From DASXRU01 sp039933315 (GTDB lineage: Bacteria; Acidobacteriota; Blastocatellia; Pyrinomonadales; Pyrinomonadaceae), in NCBI GenBank assembly GCA_039933315.1, contig JBDTOI010000003.1:4724-68723 (forward strand): 64,000 nucleotides of DNA, written 5' to 3'. The position numbers and the translations under genes were made by a program. This document shows positions 39,409-47,917 of this stretch, in pieces (within the stretch, counting starts at the first letter, position 1; each line of letters starts with the position of its first letter). A model generated the notes under the pieces. The model saw nothing but the letters and a program-made list of their open reading frames with translations. It had not been told where the DNA came from and made no database searches.

Positions 39409-40968
39409 ATGAAATTACCGACTGTCTTCCACAGCTTTCGCGTCCGCCTGCTGATACTTCTGGCGGCGTTGCTGGTGCTGACTCTGGGCGTTCAGTATTA
39501 CGTCAACCTGCGCGCGGTGCGAAGCAACGCCCAGCTGATCGTCGAACAACAGCAAGCGATCATGGCGGGAGTCGCTCTCGGGGTACACAGCGTTTCAAAT
39601 GGCGAGTATCTGACCGACATGCGCAAAGAGGGAAACGTAACGCTGCTCGACAAGAAAGCGGGGCGGGTGGAGGACGTTTTGCTGGTTGATGATCACGGCA
39701 ACATTCGCGACAGTCTTAACAATGAAGACTACACACCACGTGAAAATCCCGATGGCTCGGTGCATTACGTCCAGGTGGGAGACATTCCATTGCCGCCTCT
39801 GCATAGCGCGGTTCAGATTACTGAAGCATATTCGGATCTCCCCACCGGTATGGCCCTCGCAAGGAACTTGAGGGCTGGGGACGCGGGGGCTTTCTATTTT
39901 CCGGTTGAGACCAATAAGGGCCGCTGGTACGTGATCGTGGTGCTCGGATCCGCGAGTAGTCTAACAAGCCTGCTGGAGCGCCAAGCGCAACAATCACTGC
40001 TCTACACGTTGGCTGTATTGCTGGCTACCACATTGCTAACGGCCCTTGTTGTCTGGCGCTTCACACGTCCTATCAAGTACCTATCCACTGCGGCCCGTAG
40101 GGTGGCAATGGGAGACTTCAGCTTTCGCGTTCCGGCGGCTAATCCTCATGACGAGATCGGCGAGCTGTCCGAGCTGTTCAATGAGATGACCGTGAAGCTT
40201 AGTCGCACTCGCGAGCTCGAGACACAACTGCACCAGGCGGAGAAGGCGGCCGTTGTTGGCCGGCTGGCTTCCGCCATTGCACATGAGATTCGTAATCCGC
40301 TTAACTATATCAATCTGACCCTCGATTACCTGCGTACCAGCTTTGCTCCCGAAGACCCGGAAAAACGCCAGACCTTTTCACGCCTGGCCCGGCAGCTCAA
40401 ATCCGAAGTGGCGCGCATTAACACTAGAATCTCGGAGTTTCTAAATTACTCGCGACCATCCGAGCTCGAGTTAAAACCGGTCGATCTATACGAGATCGCA
40501 CAGGACGCAATGCGAATAGTGGGGCCTCAAATCACAGAAAGTCGCATCAACGCGCGAGTAGAAAAAGGTGATGAGATTCCGAGAGTGTTGGGCGATACAG
40601 AGGCCCTGCACTCGGTGATGACAAACCTGGTGATCAACGCGGTGCAGGCGATGGATGGCGAGGGGGGCTCGCTCTCGATCGTCCTGGCCACCGAGGATGC
40701 AGGTCGTCAGGCTCGCATTGACGTAACAGATAGCGGGCGCGGTATCGCTCCGGAAGACATCTCCAAGGTGTTCGAGCCATACTATTCAACAAAAGACACC
40801 GGCACAGGCCTGGGACTGGCGATAGTCAAAAAAGCTGTCGATGACCACGGGGGGACGATCAACGTCAAATCCAAAGTTGGCAGCGGTACCACGTTCTCGA
40901 TTACATTGCCGGCAACCGGAAAAGGAGAAAGACTGAGGAATGGCACGCAAGAGCATACTGGTAGTTGA
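39409..40968 (+). CDS. membrane sensor histidine kinase with HAMP domain (NtrB-like)
   Basis: The 519-residue kinase from ATG 39409 has two membrane helices (about residues 8-28 and 200-222) flanking a periplasmic sensor, then HAMP (RFTRPIKYLSTAARRVAMGD ... ELSELFNEMTVKL). The phosphoacceptor is in ASAIAHEIRNPLNYINLTLD, and the ATPase motifs are NLVINAVQAMDGEGG, DSGRGIAPEDISKVFEPYYS and GTGLGLAIVKKAVDDHGG. The HEIRNPL form is typical of kinases that control sigma-54 activators. It overlaps the next gene, such an activator, by 29 bases, so the two are translationally coupled partners. ATG 39367 is an alternative start. Confidence 0.93.
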   Translation: MKLPTVFHSFRVRLLILLAALLVLTLGVQYYVNLRAVRSNAQLIVEQQQAIMAGVALGVHSVSNGEYLTDMRKEGNVTLLDKKAGRVEDVLLVDDHGNIRDSLNNEDYTPRENPDGSVHYVQVGDIPLPPLHSAVQITEAYSDLPTGMALARNLRAGDAGAFYFPVETNKGRWYVIVVLGSASSLTSLLERQAQQSLLYTLAVLLATTLLTALVVWRFTRPIKYLSTAARRVAMGDFSFRVPAANPHDEIGELSELFNEMTVKLSRTRELETQLHQAEKAAVVGRLASAIAHEIRNPLNYINLTLDYLRTSFAPEDPEKRQTFSRLARQLKSEVARINTRISEFLNYSRPSELELKPVDLYEIAQDAMRIVGPQITESRINARVEKGDEIPRVLGDTEALHSVMTNLVINAVQAMDGEGGSLSIVLATEDAGRQARIDVTDSGRGIAPEDISKVFEPYYSTKDTGTGLGLAIVKKAVDDHGGTINVKSKVGSGTTFSITLPATGKGERLRNGTQEHTGS

Positions 40969-42286
40969 CGACGAAAAGTCGCAGCGCGAAATCCTGGAAA
41001 TGATTCTTTCGAGCGAAGGCTACGACGTCACTACGGCTGCGTCTGGTGAAGCCGCGATCAAGTTTGCCAAAGAGCGCAGCTTCGATCTGGCATTAACGGA
41101 CCTGAAAATGACGGGCATGGATGGCATTGAGTTATTGCAGCATTTGCTGGGACTGGACTCGTCCATCATCGTGATCCTTTTGACGGCGCACGGTTCGATT
41201 GACTCGGCCAAGGAAGCCTTGCGGCGGGGAGCATTCGATTATCTGCAGAAGCCATATGATCGAGATGCGCTGCTGCAAACGATCAATCGCGCCCTCGATA
41301 AGCTGGAGGCGCTGGATGTCGAGATCGTATCCGCATCTCCCGAGATGGAAGCCGTCAAAAAGATGATTCTGAAGGTCGCCCGTTCAAATTCGACCGTGCT
41401 CATTCGCGGCGAGTCGGGCACCGGCAAGGAATTGATAGCCCGCGCTATTCATAACCAGAGTCCGCGGGCGACCGAGATGTTCCAGGCTGTCAACTGTGCC
41501 GCCATCAATGAAAATCTGCTGGAGTCCGAACTGTTCGGCCACGAAAAGGGATCCTTCACGGGCGCGCATGCCGAGAAGAAAGGTCTCTTTGAGGTGGCAG
41601 ATCGCGGTTCGCTCTTCCTGGATGAAATTGCCGAGCTGGATGTAGGAATTCAGGCCAAACTGCTGCGCGCACTGCAGGAGCATAAGATCCGCCGGGTAGG
41701 GGGAACGCGGGAGATTGCTGTTGACGTGCGCGTGATCGCGGCAACCAATCGCGACCTCCGAGCGATGGTGGGCGACGGCAGGTTTCGCGACGATCTGTAC
41801 TATCGCATTAACGTGTTGTCGGTTGACGTACCGCCTTTGCGAGAGCGGCGTGACGACATTCCGGTGCTGATCGACTATTTCCTGAAAAAACACACGCGCA
41901 ATACCTCGCGCCTCGTTCGCGGTCTGACCACGGAAACAAAGCGGATGATGCTCGACTACAGTTGGCCCGGTAACGTGCGGCAGCTGGAGTCGGCAATCGA
42001 ACGAGCCATACTGCTTTGCGAGGGCGACATGATTACGCCCGAGGACATGCCTCTTGAGGTTCGTCAGGAATCGCGGCCTTCAGCTGAAGGCGCCTTCAAA
42101 CTTCCGCCCCAGGGAATAGCCTTTGAAGAAGTTGAACGAGACTTGATTACTCAGGCCATGCAGCAAACCGATTACAACATCACCAAGGCGGCAAAGCTGC
42201 TGGGACTAACGTTTCGTACTTTGCAGTATCGTCTGGAAAAGTTCGGCATTAAGAAGTCCGAGAAGGATTCCGCGGGTGAGGAATGA
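40940..42286 (+). CDS. sigma-54-dependent response regulator (NtrC family)
   Basis: A 448-residue regulator. The receiver (1-120) has VDDEKSQREIL, the acceptor aspartate in FDLALTDLKMTGMDGIEL, and YLQKPYDRD. The AAA+ domain (about 135-380) has GESGTGKELIARAIH (Walker A), the sigma-54 contact loop GSFTGA, Walker B in GSLFLDEIAELD, and RFRDDLYYRINV. The Fis-type helix-turn-helix is DYNITKAAKLLGLTFRTLQY. It drives transcription from -24/-12 promoters after phosphorylation by the kinase encoded immediately upstream. The regulon is unknown; no -24/-12 site was recognised nearby. Confidence 0.96.
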   Translation: MARKSILVVDDEKSQREILEMILSSEGYDVTTAASGEAAIKFAKERSFDLALTDLKMTGMDGIELLQHLLGLDSSIIVILLTAHGSIDSAKEALRRGAFDYLQKPYDRDALLQTINRALDKLEALDVEIVSASPEMEAVKKMILKVARSNSTVLIRGESGTGKELIARAIHNQSPRATEMFQAVNCAAINENLLESELFGHEKGSFTGAHAEKKGLFEVADRGSLFLDEIAELDVGIQAKLLRALQEHKIRRVGGTREIAVDVRVIAATNRDLRAMVGDGRFRDDLYYRINVLSVDVPPLRERRDDIPVLIDYFLKKHTRNTSRLVRGLTTETKRMMLDYSWPGNVRQLESAIERAILLCEGDMITPEDMPLEVRQESRPSAEGAFKLPPQGIAFEEVERDLITQAMQQTDYNITKAAKLLGLTFRTLQYRLEKFGIKKSEKDSAGEE

Positions 42287-42304
42287 CCTCTTAAAGGCCA
42301 AGGA

Positions 42305-42862
42305 ATGAACTTGATGCAAATGAGCAAACTGAAAAGGATAATACCTGCGCTCCTACTAATATGTGCAGGCTGCGGCAATAAGGAACCGCCCCGGACGAAT
42401 CTCCCCGCGGATGCGACTCCTCAGGCCACGCCTGCAATTTCGCGCCAGGTTTCATCTGCGGACGTCGTCAAACTATCGGTACCGGACACAGTAATCACCG
42501 GCGGCGGTTCGACGCAGGCTAACGTCCGGATCGTTATCTCTGAGGGCTATCACGTTAATGCGAATCCGCCGACGTTCCCCTATCTGATCCCGACCAAAGT
42601 CGAAGCCCCGGAGAGTAAGGGAATCACGTTTGGGAACCCTGTCTATCCCGCGCCGGTTACAAAGAACTTCAGTTTCGCTCCCGAGAAACCTCTGGCAGTG
42701 TACGAGGACGAAACTGCCATCAACCTTCCAATGCAGGCTGCCACAGACGCAGTCAAGGGCGCCCGCGTTGTCCCCCTCGTTGTGCGCGTGCAGGCCTGCG
42801 ACGATTCGGTCTGCTACGCTCCGGTGAGAATTGATTTGCCGCTGAATCTAACAGTCAAGTAA
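42305..42862 (+). CDS. lipoprotein with DsbD N-terminal-like (DsbC-type) domain
   Basis: A 185-residue exported lipoprotein. The lipobox LICAGC follows a basic N-terminus; ATG at 42320 (MSKLKRII) is an alternative start. The mature part resembles the N-terminal domain of DsbD and similar thiol:disulfide proteins: VISEGYHVNANPPTFPYLIP, GITFGNPVYPAP, and the paired cysteines in RVQACDDSVCYAP. Membrane and thioredoxin domains of full DsbD are missing. It may receive electrons in periplasmic disulfide reduction, or just bind a partner. It starts 18 bases after the sigma-54 regulator gene and is probably in the same transcript. Confidence 0.8.
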   Translation: MNLMQMSKLKRIIPALLLICAGCGNKEPPRTNLPADATPQATPAISRQVSSADVVKLSVPDTVITGGGSTQANVRIVISEGYHVNANPPTFPYLIPTKVEAPESKGITFGNPVYPAPVTKNFSFAPEKPLAVYEDETAINLPMQAATDAVKGARVVPLVVRVQACDDSVCYAPVRIDLPLNLTVK

Positions 42863-42871
42863 CGAAAAGGT

Positions 42872-43084
42872 TTGCAAACAGCCTGCACCATCCTCTCCTT
42901 TGTGCTTTTGATCGCGGCCAGCGTCGCTCTCTGGCGCGATAATGTGGACGCGGCGTTCGTCATCGCTACCCTCGGAGCTCTGGTATGGTTTATCGGCTTT
43001 CGCATCGGCGTGGCCCGGCTGAATTCCGCTTCGAAGGCAACTGAAACCGGCGACGAGGATTCTGATAACAGTTATGAAGAATAA
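42872..43084 (+). CDS. small two-helix membrane protein
   Basis: A 70-residue protein from TTG at 42872, nine bases after the preceding stop, with aaaagg upstream. Two hydrophobic helices (CTILSFVLLIAASVALW and AAFVIATLGALVWFIGFRIG) are followed by an acidic tail (TGDEDSDNSYEE). No family is recognised. Its end overlaps the next gene by 11 bases, which supports it as a real gene in a small operon. Confidence 0.65.
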   Translation: MQTACTILSFVLLIAASVALWRDNVDAAFVIATLGALVWFIGFRIGVARLNSASKATETGDEDSDNSYEE

Positions 43085-43637
43085 GAATTTGGCCACAACA
43101 GTATTCGCTTTTCTCGTCCTGACGCTGCTGGCAGCGTTTCCTCAAACTGCGAAGGCAGCGTCCGCAGACGGCGAAGTTCGCGCGGTGGTGCAACGAGTGT
43201 TCGATCAATTAAAGGCCGGCCAGTACAACTCGCTTTACGAAATCCTGCCATCGACTTCGCGGGCCCGGATCTCGCGCGAGCGTTTTAATTCCACTTTGCA
43301 AAGAACTCGCGACATGTATGAGCTTGATCGTATTGAGCTGGGAACGGTCCGCGTTTCCAATAATCTGGCGGTGGTAGATACGGTGATGTACGGGCGGGTA
43401 CTGCGACCTATCGCCGCGGAAGGCAAAATCGTCGTGCAGCAGTATCTTGTGCGCGAAGACGGAAGCTGGCGCGTAGCCACCGGCGACACCCAGACCATCC
43501 GGCGCTTCCTGGTGGCGAACCCTGCGTTCGGCCGAAAATTCTCTATTCGATCCCCGCTGGTTTACGTCAAACAGGATGGCCGCTGGATCGAAGTCAACCT
43601 TTCACGCATGCCTGCCCCGAAGGTCAGACAAACTTAG
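43074..43637 (+). CDS. exported NTF2/SnoaL-like protein
   Basis: A 187-residue protein with signal peptide (MKNKNLATTVFAFLVLTLLA, cut after AKA). The mature part looks like an NTF2-type cone fold: VRAVVQRVFDQLKAGQYNSL, ILPSTSRARISRERFNSTLQ, VVDTVMYGRVLR, VVQQYLVREDGSWRVATGD. Such exported domains often act as ligand binders or accessory subunits. No catalytic residues are obvious. It overlaps the preceding gene and ends 15 bases before a convergent gene. Confidence 0.75.
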   Translation: MKNKNLATTVFAFLVLTLLAAFPQTAKAASADGEVRAVVQRVFDQLKAGQYNSLYEILPSTSRARISRERFNSTLQRTRDMYELDRIELGTVRVSNNLAVVDTVMYGRVLRPIAAEGKIVVQQYLVREDGSWRVATGDTQTIRRFLVANPAFGRKFSIRSPLVYVKQDGRWIEVNLSRMPAPKVRQT

Positions 43638-43652
43638 GCTCCAACAACCTTC

Positions 43653-43895
43653 TCAACTGAGAAGCAGATCTTCGAACGACATCTGCGAATCGTCCACCCG
43701 CTCATCTGCAGCCACTCGCACGCGCGGCACCTCCAGCGCATCGCGGACGGCATCAAGATGAAAGCGAATCAGTCGCGGGGTCAGGCGCACGGAAGGGATG
43801 CGGCGTTTCTGCGCCAGCCGACGCACGGTTGACTCACTCACCTGAAGAATTTCGGCGAGCTGCCGTGCAGTCAGGAATTCTTCGCGATCAGACAT
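43653..43895 (-). CDS. small MerR/excisionase-type helix-turn-helix protein
   Basis: An 80-residue DNA-binding protein with EFLTARQLAEILQVSESTVR followed by RLAQKRRIPSVRLTPRLIRF, the classic helix-turn-helix plus wing of the excisionase (HTH_17) family. The acidic tail (ADERVDDSQMSFEDLLLS) has no known role. It follows an exported carboxypeptidase-like protein gene by 18 bases on the same strand. No integrase or attachment site is nearby, so it is more likely a chromosomal regulator than a phage excisionase. Confidence 0.82.
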   Translation of the reverse strand: MSDREEFLTARQLAEILQVSESTVRRLAQKRRIPSVRLTPRLIRFHLDAVRDALEVPRVRVAADERVDDSQMSFEDLLLS

Positions 43896-43913
43896 TTAGG
43901 AATGCGTAGGAGC

Positions 43914-44543
43914 TTAATTTGTAACTGGTTTCAAAGTCAGGGCCCGACGATAGACTGCCGCGCCATCAACCTCTATATCCTGACTGGCAGGCTGCGCGCG
44001 ATCCGCTTTCAGCGATAGACGATAAGTAGCCAGGTCAGGCGGCAGGCGAAAAACAAACTGGCCGGTTTCATTCGTGATTCTGGCGTCCAACTTTTTCACT
44101 GAGCCATCACCGTAAACCCTTCCCAACTCAATTCGTACGCCCGCCACACTGCGCCCCTCCTCAGTAAACACGCTGCCACGAATAAAGGCGATCGAGCCGT
44201 CATCAACCGAGAGGATTAGCCCATCGCCCAGCGATCGGGTTTTGCCGGCGCGCACTTCGATGTTGTCGATGGATCCGACGGTCAAGCCGGGCTTGCGAAA
44301 GCTGACGCCATAGATTCCGGGAGTGATCCGTGGAATCACAAAATCGCCTTTCCTGCCGGCAGGCGTGCGGCTGATCTCTTTCTCGCCCTGGCGCAGTACA
44401 ACAATAACGCCCTCAGGTGTTCCCTTCTCTACCCGGACCTTTCCTTTGATGCTGCCCGTGGTCTTGTCCCTGTCCTGCGCCACCACTGCAGTGCCAGCGA
44501 ACAACAAGATTACGCTTGCAATAATGAACAGCTTGCTTCTCAT
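43914..44543 (-). CDS. exported carboxypeptidase-regulatory-like (CnaB-type) protein
   Basis: A 209-residue protein with signal peptide (MRSKLFIIASVILLFAGTAV, cut near VVAQ) and an aaggag ribosome binding site. Two beta-sandwich repeats follow: GSIKGKVRVEKGTPEGVIVV ... FVIPRITPGIYGVSFRKPGL, and IRGSVFTEEGRSVAGVRIEL ... TGQFVFRLPPDLATYRLSLK. These are carboxypeptidase-regulatory/CnaB-type folds, used in bacteria as surface or periplasmic binding modules. The ligand is unknown. The gene precedes a small helix-turn-helix gene in the same direction. Confidence 0.82.
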   Translation of the reverse strand: MRSKLFIIASVILLFAGTAVVAQDRDKTTGSIKGKVRVEKGTPEGVIVVLRQGEKEISRTPAGRKGDFVIPRITPGIYGVSFRKPGLTVGSIDNIEVRAGKTRSLGDGLILSVDDGSIAFIRGSVFTEEGRSVAGVRIELGRVYGDGSVKKLDARITNETGQFVFRLPPDLATYRLSLKADRAQPASQDIEVDGAAVYRRALTLKPVTN

Positions 44544-44584
44544 GAATTAACTCCTTGCTGAAACTGTCTCCGTTTCGGCGAAGA

Positions 44585-45280
44585 TCAAAGCCCCTTGCAC
44601 ATATCGGGTACCCAGGGTCCCTGGAGGGCGTGGGTTACGCTTAATTTTACTTCGCCGAAGTTCCAATCCTTACGCTGCCAGATTGAGCCGTCCGCGTACT
44701 CGACCCGGTTGATGACAACTCTTTCCTGAAACGGAGTTCCGTTTTTATTCGCCAGGCTCCCCACACTGACTACATCGCTCGGGCCCGAAGCACTGAACGC
44801 CTGCAACTCCTTCTCCTTGCCTGACTTCAAATTAACCCCACACAAAAATTGACGGCGCGCGATAATGGCTGGGTTCGCCGAGTCTATGAACTGATACTCC
44901 CAAAACAAGACCTCAATCACTTTTTGGCTCGGGTTTTGAAATTTCGCCCTGTACACAAAGCCGTCCACACTCGATTTTTGTGACCGCGACTCCTGCACGC
45001 TTTTCTCCAATGCGGCGCTGCGCCCATCGACAGTATCGCCATTTGGATCCCTTACTCCTGCGGGATCGTTGCCCCGGCGTTGTCGTTCAAAGGCCTTATT
45101 CGCGGGAATCATCGCCGGCGCCGGAGCGACGGCGGCGGAAGAGGCTTTCTCAATTGTCTGGCGACTCTTAATCCACTTGAAGCCCACGACAGCAACGGGA
45201 GCAGGTTCTGGCTGGGGAGCTGGCTGCTGGCTCGCAGGCACGAGCGTGAGGGCAAAGGGCAAAAGCAAGAGGGTTTTCAT
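44585..45280 (-). CDS. exported hypothetical protein
   Basis: A 231-residue protein from ATG 45280 with a short signal peptide (MKTLLLLPFALTLVPASQQ) and a Pro/Ala-rich linker. The C-terminal part (about 110-225) is beta-rich and resembles domains that handle formatted exported subunits (FVYRAKFQNPSQKVIEVLFW, EYQFIDS, RRQFLCGVNLKSGKEKELQA, VVINRVEYADGSIWQRKDWN). No named family or catalytic residue is recognised. The start at 45316 would add twelve residues before the signal peptide and is less likely. Confidence 0.75.
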   Translation of the reverse strand: MKTLLLLPFALTLVPASQQPAPQPEPAPVAVVGFKWIKSRQTIEKASSAAVAPAPAMIPANKAFERQRRGNDPAGVRDPNGDTVDGRSAALEKSVQESRSQKSSVDGFVYRAKFQNPSQKVIEVLFWEYQFIDSANPAIIARRQFLCGVNLKSGKEKELQAFSASGPSDVVSVGSLANKNGTPFQERVVINRVEYADGSIWQRKDWNFGEVKLSVTHALQGPWVPDMCKGL

Positions 45281-45348
45281 AATGCGACTCCACTTACGAT
45301 CCGCATGATCCTTCACTGCCGGATCATGGACGCTCCCTTAAGGGAAAC

Positions 45349-45423
45349 TGGAGCGGGTGACGGGGATCGAACCCGCAACTTTCAGCTTGGGAAGCTGACA
45401 CTCTACCATTGAGTTACACCCGC
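45349..45423 (-). tRNA. tRNA-Gly (anticodon CCC)
   Basis: On the minus strand GCGGGTG pairs with CACCCGC (acceptor), ACTC/GAGT form the D stem, TCAGC/GCTGA the anticodon stem with loop TTCCCAA, and GCGGG/CCCGT (with one G:T pair) flank the TTCGATC loop. The anticodon CCC reads GGG. The terminal CCA is encoded. Length is 75 bases with CCA. Confidence 0.95.
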
Positions 45424-45576
45424 TTGGGAGAAAGGATGAATGCTGCAGAGTAAAGGATGCACTCGCAATTAATGATAGACGACCTGCTACCTTTACTGGT
45501 TCGTTTCTCGAGGCTTCGTTTCAGCGAAAGACTAATTGTTCCATGGCTCTGTGTCAAAGCAAACGATAAGGTCTTC

Positions 45577-47904
45577 TCAATCTTCAATCAATAATCTCCG
45601 CAGCAACCATTCGGTTGACAGCAGTAGGGCAATAATCACCGCCAGCGGCCACCATGTGCGCAGCTCGAGAGTCTCCGTTCGCTGGCCGCGTGTTTGGCCC
45701 AGCTGGACCAATCGCCGCGCCAACAGGTCCGGATTGTCAACTGAATAGAAGTCGCCGCCACTCTCTCTGGCAAGTCGCCTGAGCGTGTCGACGGAGACGG
45801 TTGATGAAAGGGATGCGGCGACGGCGCCAAAGTCCTTCCAGAAGGTCCCGGATGACTCCTTGTTATCAGTCCCCTGAATCGAATAATCGACAGTCAGCCG
45901 ATAGCGTCCCGGCGCCGGAACCGCGAACCCTGCCTGCCACACAGTCCCATCCATCGCTGCCGGGCTGAAGCCAGGCTCGCTAGATAAGGCCGGGCTGGCG
46001 CTCCGGTCCTCTGGAGTCACTTCCGCAGATTGTGCCAGGTCGCGTGCTGCTGGAATTGAAGCCCCGGCGGAATCATCGGCCAGACGATGGATACTCGCGT
46101 CCACCCTGGCGAGCGGTACTGTTTGGAACCCACCGTCGCGTACTTGTAGCTCGACGGTCACCGGTTCGTTAACCCCGGGTGACTCGGAACTGAAACTGAT
46201 TTCGACGGCGGGGCCGGCGTGGGACGATGTCCAAAGCGCCAATCCCTGCCACAGCGCATCGAAGGGTCGCACGGCACCGCTTGAGTTCTCGCCGGCGCCT
46301 GTGCTTATGCGCCATGAATCAGCGGGAGCAAAAGCAACCACCTGTCCGGCGCCATATCGCATCGCTGCAATTAGGGGTGGGCCCGTTTGGTCAGAACCAT
46401 TGGAGCCATCAGCGTTAAGGGCACTGACAGCGTCGATATCCCCAGATACCGCGAGCACCCTGGCTCCCGGACGCAATGTCGCCAGGCGAAAGCCATCGCC
46501 GCTTAGTTGCTTCACCCTGTTAGGCACTGCCGTGCGAGTGGCTTCCCAGTAAGCTCGCAACATACCGTTCGCGGCTGACCGTGTCGGTGTCAGATGAATC
46601 CCGACGTCCTTCAGTTCTTTGCCTGCACTGCCCGCGGAGATTGGCATAGACGCGGCCTCCCGGAAAAAGCCCTGCGGGCTCGCTTCCGCCGGCATCAACT
46701 CATAAAGCGCGCCATGGGGCGCGACGATTGAACCGGCAAAGCTATTGCCGCCGAGGATTATCAAACCACCGCCTCGTCGTTCGACCCAGGCGCGCACATT
46801 GGCAGCTTCAGAAGCAGAAAGGGTCGCTCCGGACATCGGCCCCGCGATCAGCAACTCATAGTTGTTCAGCCCGTTGCGCAGGACCGTATGTAATTTGGCC
46901 TCCGGACGCAGGTTAGCCGGCAGCGCACTTGCATCATCATTTACTGAAGGGTCCTTTCCTTCTCCGCTGGAAATCTCTCCGGCAGCTGCGACGCGACTGA
47001 CTTGAGCGAAGTAATCGATGGCAAAGAGATTGGACTGCTCCAGAGAACGGCGAATGAATTTCGCTTCCCAGGTTGGTTCACCCTCGACAAAGAGCACGCG
47101 TATTCGCTGTTCGCCGGCCGGCAAGGTGAACGGGCGCGAGACCAACTTGCTATCTCCCCCGGCCGGCGCTTCGATCCGCGCCACATAATCGTTCCAGCCT
47201 GCCACTTTTGGGACTAACTCAAGCGCGACCGTCTGCCATTCATCATTACCTGTCCAGCGCACAGAGGTCGAGGCTTGCACCTTCGCGGCATCAGAAATGG
47301 TGAGCAGAGATTCGCGACCCTGCATTTGATTGGCGTGAACCCGGCATTGAATTTGAAGCGGCACGCCGCGCCGCGGGAGACCGTTGATTTTGACACTCTC
47401 AAGCGCAACGCGGGGCCGGCCAGGCACAGTCTGTTCGACGATAAAGACTGGCGCGCCGCCACTGGCTGCGTTGACTGCCCTTAGCTCGTTCTGTGCCGAC
47501 CCTGCGTCGACGGTTCCATCGGTTAGTAGTATTTCTGCGTCGAGAGCTGCGCCGGCAATACTGCGTGATTCGCTCGGTGTCGCTTCTATGTTCTTTCTTC
47601 TCAGAAGGCGGGTCAAAGCAGCAGCTTCGCGCTGGTAAGTGTTGTTGCTCTCAGATGACGCCGAAGCAGTTAGTGGTCGCACTCCAACGCGCAAAGGCGC
47701 GGCCTTTTCATACTGAACTCGCGATCCGGCCAGTGTTAGTGCGACCAACAGTAAAGAGATCGCCCGCAGGCCAATCAAGAGCAGCCGAACCTTTCGAGTC
47801 TGCCGTCCAGGGGCTTGCCAGTAAAAAAAGAGAATCAGCGCCGAGAGCACGAGTGCTATCACCAGAATCGCCACCCCGGCCCTGCCATCCAGTATGAGTT
47901 TCAT
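45577..47904 (-). CDS. glutamine-amidotransferase-like membrane protein of the Bat operon
   Basis: A 775-residue protein with two N-terminal membrane helices (AILVIALVLSALILFFYW and LIGLRAISLLLVALTLAGS), a periplasmic body and a C-terminal helix (LAVIIALLLSTEWLLRRL). Near residues 350-430 a class I glutamine-amidotransferase-like fold is suggested by YELLIAGPMSGATLSASEAA and RRGGGLIILGGNSFAGSIV, without a recognisable catalytic Cys. Flanking beta domains may be CARDB-like. Proteins of this plan are the usual last member of MoxR/DUF58/BatA gene clusters. The start lies 13 bases after the preceding gene, so it ends the nine-gene leftward train. Confidence 0.85.
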   Translation of the reverse strand: MKLILDGRAGVAILVIALVLSALILFFYWQAPGRQTRKVRLLLIGLRAISLLLVALTLAGSRVQYEKAAPLRVGVRPLTASASSESNNTYQREAAALTRLLRRKNIEATPSESRSIAGAALDAEILLTDGTVDAGSAQNELRAVNAASGGAPVFIVEQTVPGRPRVALESVKINGLPRRGVPLQIQCRVHANQMQGRESLLTISDAAKVQASTSVRWTGNDEWQTVALELVPKVAGWNDYVARIEAPAGGDSKLVSRPFTLPAGEQRIRVLFVEGEPTWEAKFIRRSLEQSNLFAIDYFAQVSRVAAAGEISSGEGKDPSVNDDASALPANLRPEAKLHTVLRNGLNNYELLIAGPMSGATLSASEAANVRAWVERRGGGLIILGGNSFAGSIVAPHGALYELMPAEASPQGFFREAASMPISAGSAGKELKDVGIHLTPTRSAANGMLRAYWEATRTAVPNRVKQLSGDGFRLATLRPGARVLAVSGDIDAVSALNADGSNGSDQTGPPLIAAMRYGAGQVVAFAPADSWRISTGAGENSSGAVRPFDALWQGLALWTSSHAGPAVEISFSSESPGVNEPVTVELQVRDGGFQTVPLARVDASIHRLADDSAGASIPAARDLAQSAEVTPEDRSASPALSSEPGFSPAAMDGTVWQAGFAVPAPGRYRLTVDYSIQGTDNKESSGTFWKDFGAVAASLSSTVSVDTLRRLARESGGDFYSVDNPDLLARRLVQLGQTRGQRTETLELRTWWPLAVIIALLLSTEWLLRRLLIED

Positions 47905-47917
47905 GTTTTATGCGATC

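Noticed and set aside
43653..43895. Phage or integrative-element excisionase
   Set aside because: The helix-turn-helix matches the excisionase family, but no integrase, attachment repeats or phage genes are nearby, and it follows an exported-protein gene in an ordinary operon.
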